Below, piece by piece: positions 59,974 through 64,000 of a DNA stretch of 64,000 bases (positions are counted from its first letter, which is position 1; each line of letters begins with the position of its first letter). The notes under the pieces were generated by a model that ran no database searches, was not told where the DNA came from, and saw only the letters and a program-made list of their open reading frames with translations. The position numbers were made by a program, and so were the translations under genes. Source of the DNA: DSOI01 sp041394885 (GTDB lineage: Bacteria; Acidobacteriota; Terriglobia; Bryobacterales; Bryobacteraceae); contig JAWKHI010000010.1 in NCBI GenBank assembly GCA_041394885.1, positions 1 to 64,000 of the forward strand, given 5' to 3'.

Positions 59974-59986
59974 ATCGTACTACAAT
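59974..59986. promoter_or_regulatory. Abutting divergent -10 boxes for rsfS and the putative peptidase gene
   Basis: TACGAT (59979-59974, minus) and TACAAT (59981-59986, plus) are separated by one base. The plus box ends 9 nt before the GTG at 59996. The minus box puts its +1 near 59967, at the start of the AGGAG before the rsfS ATT. The -35 region of each lies over the other's transcript start. Confidence 0.4.
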
Positions 59987-59995
59987 TAGGAGGCG

Positions 59996-60823
59996 GTGCG
60001 TCGAGTCAGCCCAATCTGCCCCCCCTTGCTGGTAGCCTGGCTTCCACTCGCATCCCTGTTTGCGCAAGCTCCAGCCAGCCAGAACGAAATCGATCGCGTT
60101 CGCTACATGGTCGAGGAAGGCATCCTCCCACGCAACGCCCTCGACGAGTTGATCGCCGCCCGCGAAATCGCGCGCGACGAAGAGATTCTCAAAACTACCC
60201 TGTACGGACACTTGACGCTCGAGCAGTTGACTCCCGAGCAAAGCGCCTCCATGCTGGGTGCGGCCGAGCGTCAACTACAGCGCGCGCAATCCCAAGTGGA
60301 CGATGCAAAACGGTTCATCGCCGAAGGCGTACGTCCCTTTACCTCGCTCACACCGTACCTCGAGGAACTCGACCGCGTGCGAAAGGCCCACGACGCTGCG
60401 CAGGGCCGCGCCCGCCTGTTCGAGGCCCTCGCTTCCATGGCTGCCGCCGAACAGGAGTTGGAAGCTCGCATGGACGAAGCAGCGTGGGAGTCTCGCTCCC
60501 TGGCCGAGCGCTTTGAAGGCGACGGGGTCCTCCAGCCGGCCCAGATCCGGTATCTCGAAACCGCCTTCGAGCGCGAGTTCAATCGCCCTCTTCCCGTGAG
60601 TGCCCGCGGTGAGACGATGCTCCACCGTTCGCTCGGCTTCGATCACCGCGGCCGCGTGGATGTCGGCCTCCATCCCGATTCCCGCGAAGGATCCTGGCTC
60701 AAGCGGCATCTGGAGTTATTGAAGGTCCCTTATCTGGCATTTCGTGGCGCGCTCCCAGGCGTCTCCACCGGCGCGCACATTCATATGGGCCCGCCGAGCA
60801 ACCGCATCCGGCGAAGCGACTGA
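59996..60823 (+). CDS. Exported protein with coiled coil and putative M15-like peptidase domain
   Basis: This 275-residue protein starts at GTG 59996 with a signal peptide (LLVAWLPLASLFAQ). Residues about 30-175 are charged helices that look coiled (RVRYMVEEGILPRNALDELI, AAERQLQRAQSQVDDAKRF). The end holds MLHRSLGFDHRGRVDVGLHP and TGAHIHMGPPS. H-x(2)-G-x-V-D and H-x-H together resemble the zinc site of D-Ala-D-Ala carboxypeptidases/VanY-like M15 enzymes, though the spacing is not exact. Its likely place is the periplasm, possibly acting on peptidoglycan (inference). Its stop abuts the hpt start. Confidence 0.6.
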   Translation: MRRVSPICPPLLVAWLPLASLFAQAPASQNEIDRVRYMVEEGILPRNALDELIAAREIARDEEILKTTLYGHLTLEQLTPEQSASMLGAAERQLQRAQSQVDDAKRFIAEGVRPFTSLTPYLEELDRVRKAHDAAQGRARLFEALASMAAAEQELEARMDEAAWESRSLAERFEGDGVLQPAQIRYLETAFEREFNRPLPVSARGETMLHRSLGFDHRGRVDVGLHPDSREGSWLKRHLELLKVPYLAFRGALPGVSTGAHIHMGPPSNRIRRSD

Positions 60824-61360
60824 ATGGATTCCAAGCCTCTTTCCTCTCCGAGGGTCCTCATCCCACGCCAGCGCATCGCCGAGCGAGTCGAGGAACTCGG
60901 CCGCGAAATTCACGCCGACTATTCCGGCGCCCCCCTTCACCTGATCGGTATTCTCAAAGGCGCCTGCTTCTTCCTATCCGACCTCGCGCGCGCAATTCCC
61001 GCCAATGTTCGCGTGGACTTCATGGGTATTTCGAGCTATGGCCGCGGGAAAACGTCCTCCGGCGAAGTGAAGGTCACCAAGGATCTCGACGTTTCGCTCG
61101 AAGGTACCGACGTCCTCATCGTCGAAGACATCGTCGACACCGGCGTCACCCTCACCTACCTCGCGCACATCCTTCAGCAGCGTAAGCCCCGCTCCATCCA
61201 GATCGCCGCGCTGCTCGACAAGCCTTCGCGCCGCCTTCGTCCTGTCCAAGTCAAGTATGTTGGCTTCACCGTTCCGGATCAGTTTGTCGTCGGCTGCGGG
61301 TTGGATTACGCCGAGGACTATCGCAATCTCCCCGACGTTTGTGTTCTCGACCAGGAGTAG
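60824..61360 (+). CDS. hpt: Hypoxanthine phosphoribosyltransferase
   Basis: This 178-residue PRTase has the PRPP loop VLIVEDIVDTGVTL at 97-110, LIGILKGACFFLSDLAR at the pyrophosphate-binding strand, the flexible loop SSYGRGKTSSGEV, and VGCGLDYAEDYRNLP at the purine site. It converts hypoxanthine or guanine with PRPP to IMP or GMP in the cytoplasm. The ATG follows directly after the peptidase-like gene's TGA, so the two are co-translated. Confidence 0.95.
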   Translation: MDSKPLSSPRVLIPRQRIAERVEELGREIHADYSGAPLHLIGILKGACFFLSDLARAIPANVRVDFMGISSYGRGKTSSGEVKVTKDLDVSLEGTDVLIVEDIVDTGVTLTYLAHILQQRKPRSIQIAALLDKPSRRLRPVQVKYVGFTVPDQFVVGCGLDYAEDYRNLPDVCVLDQE

Positions 61361-61411
61361 GCTCGTGCGCCAGGAAATCATGCTACCGTTGTTCCACGGG
61401 AGTACCGATCC

Positions 61412-61768
61412 ATGCTACGCACCTGTTTGCTGATTTTGACGGCCACCCTTTCCGCCCTAGCCGCTGATGTCGCCGGAACCTGGAAAGGATCCGCCGAAGG
61501 GCCGAACGGCCAGATGGAGCGGACCTTCACCTTCAAGGTGGATGGCGACAAACTCAGCGGCGAGACCGTAAGTTCCTTTGTGGGCAAGTCCGAGATCCGG
61601 CAGGGCGTGGTCAAGGGCGACGAGCTCTCCTTCGTGATCACCATCAAATTCCAGGACAACGAGATGGAGGTCAACTACAAAGGCAAACTCGTCGGCAACG
61701 ACGAAATGAAGCTCACGGCCGAAGTGCAGGGCAATCAAATCGATTGGGTCGCCAAGCGGACCCAATAA
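61412..61768 (+). CDS. Small secreted protein of unknown function
   Basis: This 118-residue protein has a signal peptide (RTCLLILTATLSALA, cleaved near ADVAG). The mature part is a small beta-rich domain with repeated strands: GTWKGSAEGPNGQMERTFTF, VDGDKLSGETVS, QGVVKGDELSFVI, NEMEVNYKGKLVGNDEMKLT. It has no cysteines in the mature part and no catalytic motif. Similar short 'W-K-G ... G-x-L-S-G' proteins occur in Acidobacteria, with no assigned role. GGGAG lies 9 nt before the ATG. It is 50 nt after hpt. Confidence 0.7.
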   Translation: MLRTCLLILTATLSALAADVAGTWKGSAEGPNGQMERTFTFKVDGDKLSGETVSSFVGKSEIRQGVVKGDELSFVITIKFQDNEMEVNYKGKLVGNDEMKLTAEVQGNQIDWVAKRTQ

Positions 61769-61783
61769 CCACCGCCCCAATCC

Positions 61784-64000
61784 CTATTCGAGCGAGATCG
61801 CCAACCCTTCCTGCGCGGCGATGCCTCTCACCGATAACCGCACCCGCTTGAACCCGGAGCCTACTTCTTCCGGTATGCGCACACGCACCAGAAAGACGCC
61901 CGGGCTGGTCATGGCCACGTACTCCACCTGCGATGCCTTATCATCGATCGTCACCGCCAGCCGGCTCGGATCGGCGAGAGGATACGCGGTTTCGAATACC
62001 ACGCCCTCGGGCGCGGCCGGATCCGTCAGGCCCAGCCCCGTGGCAATCAGGTCCACCAGGTCGCCCGCTTTGCCCGATCGGGATTCCCGGTCGGCGATCG
62101 ATCCTGCCGGTGCAACCAGAATGGATTCGCCCGCGAACACGGCCACCGGCGTCGTCTGCTCGCTCACCACGTGGGTCAAAAGCGCCGGCGACACCTCCTG
62201 CAGAAACGCCATCGCGGATCCGCGCCCATTGGGTCCGCTTACTTCCACCGGAACCGGCCCCGTGGCAAGATCGACGGGCACCAGGAAGTTGATCTGATTC
62301 TTACTTACGAACAGCAGGTACGCGTCGCGATTGTTGAACCGCACCCGGACGCCGCCCAACTCAGTGGGAAGCTTGCCTTCGGCCATCGCCGCGTCGGCCG
62401 TGATCGTTTCAGCCAAAAAGTTGTCGCCGAAGATAGACGCGATGCTGAAACCCGCCACAACCGCCTGCGCGCCGAATCCATTGAGGATCGAACGAATGGC
62501 CGTCGCCGGAGGCAGCGGCAGCGGAAAGCGGATCCGCCGCACTCGCAGGTTCCCGGAATCGACGATCACCAGGTTGCCGGCCGGGTCGGCGGCGATCGTC
62601 GCCGGTAGATTCCAGAACGAATTCGCCGGCGCAACCTCCTCTCCGAAAAACGAAGCGCCCGAACCGGCGAACGTCCGGATCACACCCTTGCCGTCGATCA
62701 CCCGGATACGATGATTCTCGCGATCGGTCACATAGAGATTTCCGGCGCTGTCGAAGGCCACCCCGAACGGCGAATTGAACGCCGCCCCGGCGGCAGGCAA
62801 GTTGTCTCCCTCCCACGCCGCGACCCCCGTGCCCGCGATCGTCTCGATGACGCCGCGTGTCGTGATGCGCCGGATGCGATGGTTCAGTTGATCGGCAAAG
62901 TATAGGTTTCCGTCCCTGTCGAACGCCATCCCTCCCGGGCTGGTCAACCGCGCCGCCGTGGCTGGCCCGCCGTCGCCCCCGAATCCCGCCGCGCCGCTCC
63001 CGGCCACCGTGCTGATCACGCCGTCTTTCCCGATCCGCCGGATCCGGTTGGCCGCCGAGTCGGCGACATAAAGATTCCCCGCCGCATCGAAAGCTAACTG
63101 GGATGGTTCGCGGAAGGAGGCCTGCAGCGCGGGTCCTCCGTCACCGTCTGAGCCCGATTGCCCGTTGCCGGCGACGGTGCTGATCACGCCATCCACCGAA
63201 ATCCGCCTCACGCGGCGATTCCCCTTGTCCGCGATGTACAGATTGCCGTCCGTGTCGGCCGCCAGACCCAGCGGTTCGTTCAGGCGCGCGCGAGACGCCG
63301 GCCCGCCATCCCCCGTGAAGCCGTTGGCCGCGATGCCCGCGAACGGTTGTATGATTCCGTCCGGCCGCACCCGGCGGATCACATGGGTCTCCGGATCCGC
63401 GATGTACAGCGAGCCCCGGTTGTCAAGCGCTATCCCGCTGATTGCCGCGAATTCCGCCCTCGTCGCGAAGCCGTTATCGCCGCCCACCCCCTTCCGGCCC
63501 GATCCCGCCGCCGTGCTCACCAGCGGGGTCGGCGCCGACGCCGTCGCTGCTTCGCGCCTCGATTGGCGGATCGTCACCTCGCGCCCGGCAATCGTCACCG
63601 TGCCGGCGCGCGGTCCCCCCGGATTCGCGGTAACCGAAAGATAGACGATCCCGGGTCCGCGGCGCTCAGCCGCGCCCGTCAGGCTCGCCCACGCGAGCGC
63701 CCCGCTCGCCGTCCAGGCGCACTCGGGTCCGGTCAGCACCGTCACCGGCGCCACCACCGGGTCGCCGCCCAGATCGAGCAAACTCGGATCCAGCGTGTAA
63801 CTGCAAGCGCCCGGCACCGGCTGCCCGGTCCCTCCCGGTCCGCCCAGTTTGGCGAACTTCGCGAGAAATGTGTCGTAGGGCCCGCCCTTGTAATTCGGAC
63901 CGTACGAGTTCACCGTCGTCGTGAACCCCGGGCCGCGCGCCGTGCCCGAAATCACGATGTTTCCCTCGCCGTCCAGCCGCACGTTGCGAATGGCGTTTGC
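61784..64000 (-). CDS. NHL-repeat extracellular protein with BACON-like and TIGR03437-type domains, 5' end beyond window
   Basis: The frame stays open to the window edge (739 codons visible). In order, an SBBP-type strand (GNIVISGTARGPGFTTTVNS) comes first, then a BACON-like domain (CSYTLDPSLLDLGGDP ... RAGTVTIAGREVTIRQSR). Six NHL repeats follow, each with the G-D-G-G-P-A turn and N-L-Y-I/V-A-D (for example DGNLYIADKGNRRVRRI), forming a six-bladed propeller. The C-terminal ~200 residues (VAGFSIASIFGDNFLAETIT ... GLGLTDPAAPEG) are the Acidobacteria-typical TIGR03437 domain. It is probably secreted; function unknown. Convergent with the small secreted gene (15 nt). Confidence 0.85.
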   Translation of the reverse strand, partial: ANAIRNVRLDGEGNIVISGTARGPGFTTTVNSYGPNYKGGPYDTFLAKFAKLGGPGGTGQPVPGACSYTLDPSLLDLGGDPVVAPVTVLTGPECAWTASGALAWASLTGAAERRGPGIVYLSVTANPGGPRAGTVTIAGREVTIRQSRREAATASAPTPLVSTAAGSGRKGVGGDNGFATRAEFAAISGIALDNRGSLYIADPETHVIRRVRPDGIIQPFAGIAANGFTGDGGPASRARLNEPLGLAADTDGNLYIADKGNRRVRRISVDGVISTVAGNGQSGSDGDGGPALQASFREPSQLAFDAAGNLYVADSAANRIRRIGKDGVISTVAGSGAAGFGGDGGPATAARLTSPGGMAFDRDGNLYFADQLNHRIRRITTRGVIETIAGTGVAAWEGDNLPAAGAAFNSPFGVAFDSAGNLYVTDRENHRIRVIDGKGVIRTFAGSGASFFGEEVAPANSFWNLPATIAADPAGNLVIVDSGNLRVRRIRFPLPLPPATAIRSILNGFGAQAVVAGFSIASIFGDNFLAETITADAAMAEGKLPTELGGVRVRFNNRDAYLLFVSKNQINFLVPVDLATGPVPVEVSGPNGRGSAMAFLQEVSPALLTHVVSEQTTPVAVFAGESILVAPAGSIADRESRSGKAGDLVDLIATGLGLTDPAAPEGVVFETAYPLADPSRLAVTIDDKASQVEYVAMTSPGVFLVRVRIPEEVGSGFKRVRLSVRGIAAQEGLAISLE

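Noticed and set aside
1..64000. CRISPR arrays, insertion sequences, prophage genes, integrase/attachment sites, rRNA and tRNA genes
   Set aside because: I looked for direct repeats with spacers, transposase or integrase motifs and cloverleaf-like segments in the gaps and saw none. A dedicated search with a tRNA and repeat finder would be decisive.

Overview
The window is 64 kb of GC-rich (roughly two-thirds G+C by eye), densely packed bacterial chromosome. The gene content points to Acidobacteriota, probably the Solibacteres/Bryobacterales side. The clues are two giant TonB-dependent-receptor-like proteins with an N-terminal carboxypeptidase-regulatory domain, a DUF1592/DUF1552 secreted pair, an NHL-BACON-TIGR03437-type protein, a solitary sulfatase, and ECF sigma factors followed by zinc-finger or membrane partners. 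No rRNA, tRNA, CRISPR array, insertion sequence or phage gene was found.

Layout. 1-8.1 kb (+): tail of a PQQ-type dehydrogenase, OPT transporter, enolase-superfamily enzyme, SNF2 helicase with a SWIM partner, sulfatase. 8.1-18.9 kb (mostly -): two VOC proteins, a GT87-like membrane protein, an MFS/isochorismatase pair, serA with a class V aminotransferase, yqeY (+), an ECF sigma/4-TM protein/hydrolase operon and a lipoprotein amidohydrolase. 19.0-25.4 kb (+): phoH-ybeY-CNNM/CBS-era, the conserved 16S rRNA maturation/GTPase operon, then a BON protein, a Gfo/Idh oxidoreductase and an orphan gene. 25.4-33.7 kb (-): one long housekeeping run read as thuA-like, acylphosphatase, apt, ispE, prs, rplY, pth, rpsF, rpsR, rplI, SDR and a SEC-C protein. 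33.7-34.3 kb: the collapsed remains of a two-gene AAA-ATPase system. 34.3-39.3 kb (-): DUF1592 (twice frameshifted), DUF1552 and a serine hydrolase. 39.4-43.5 kb (+): hemB, split transketolase, a degenerate histidine kinase and a NarL-type regulator. 43.6-49.0 kb (-): ECF sigma, a 582-residue zf-HC2 protein and a TonB-type receptor. 49.1-54.9 kb (+): GT2, then a Gld-like ABC ATPase, a fused permease/GldG-like protein and a DUF4340 protein. 54.9-64 kb: a second TonB-type receptor, a molybdopterin-binding-like protein, rsfS, a putative peptidase, hpt, a small secreted protein and an NHL-repeat protein running off the end.

How the genes work together. Translation and ribosome maturation dominate the core (rplY, pth, rpsF, rpsR, rplI, ybeY, era, rsfS), with nucleotide salvage (apt, prs, hpt), isoprenoid (ispE), haem (hemB), serine (serA) and pentose-phosphate (split transketolase) enzymes. 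The accessory part is aimed at polymer scavenging and envelope function.

A recurrent regulatory theme is a -10-like TAnnnT hexamer (TACAAT, TACACT, TATACT, TACAGT and similar) 5-10 nt before the start codon of genes that head transcription units and lack a Shine-Dalgarno sequence. Genes inside operons carry AGGAG-type sites instead. This suggests that leaderless transcripts are common here. I found no clear new multi-gene system. The most interesting leads are the collapsed AAA system, the leaderless-promoter theme, a CTAG-rich palindrome cluster at 59.3-59.5 kb, and the degenerate kinase downstream of the transketolase genes.
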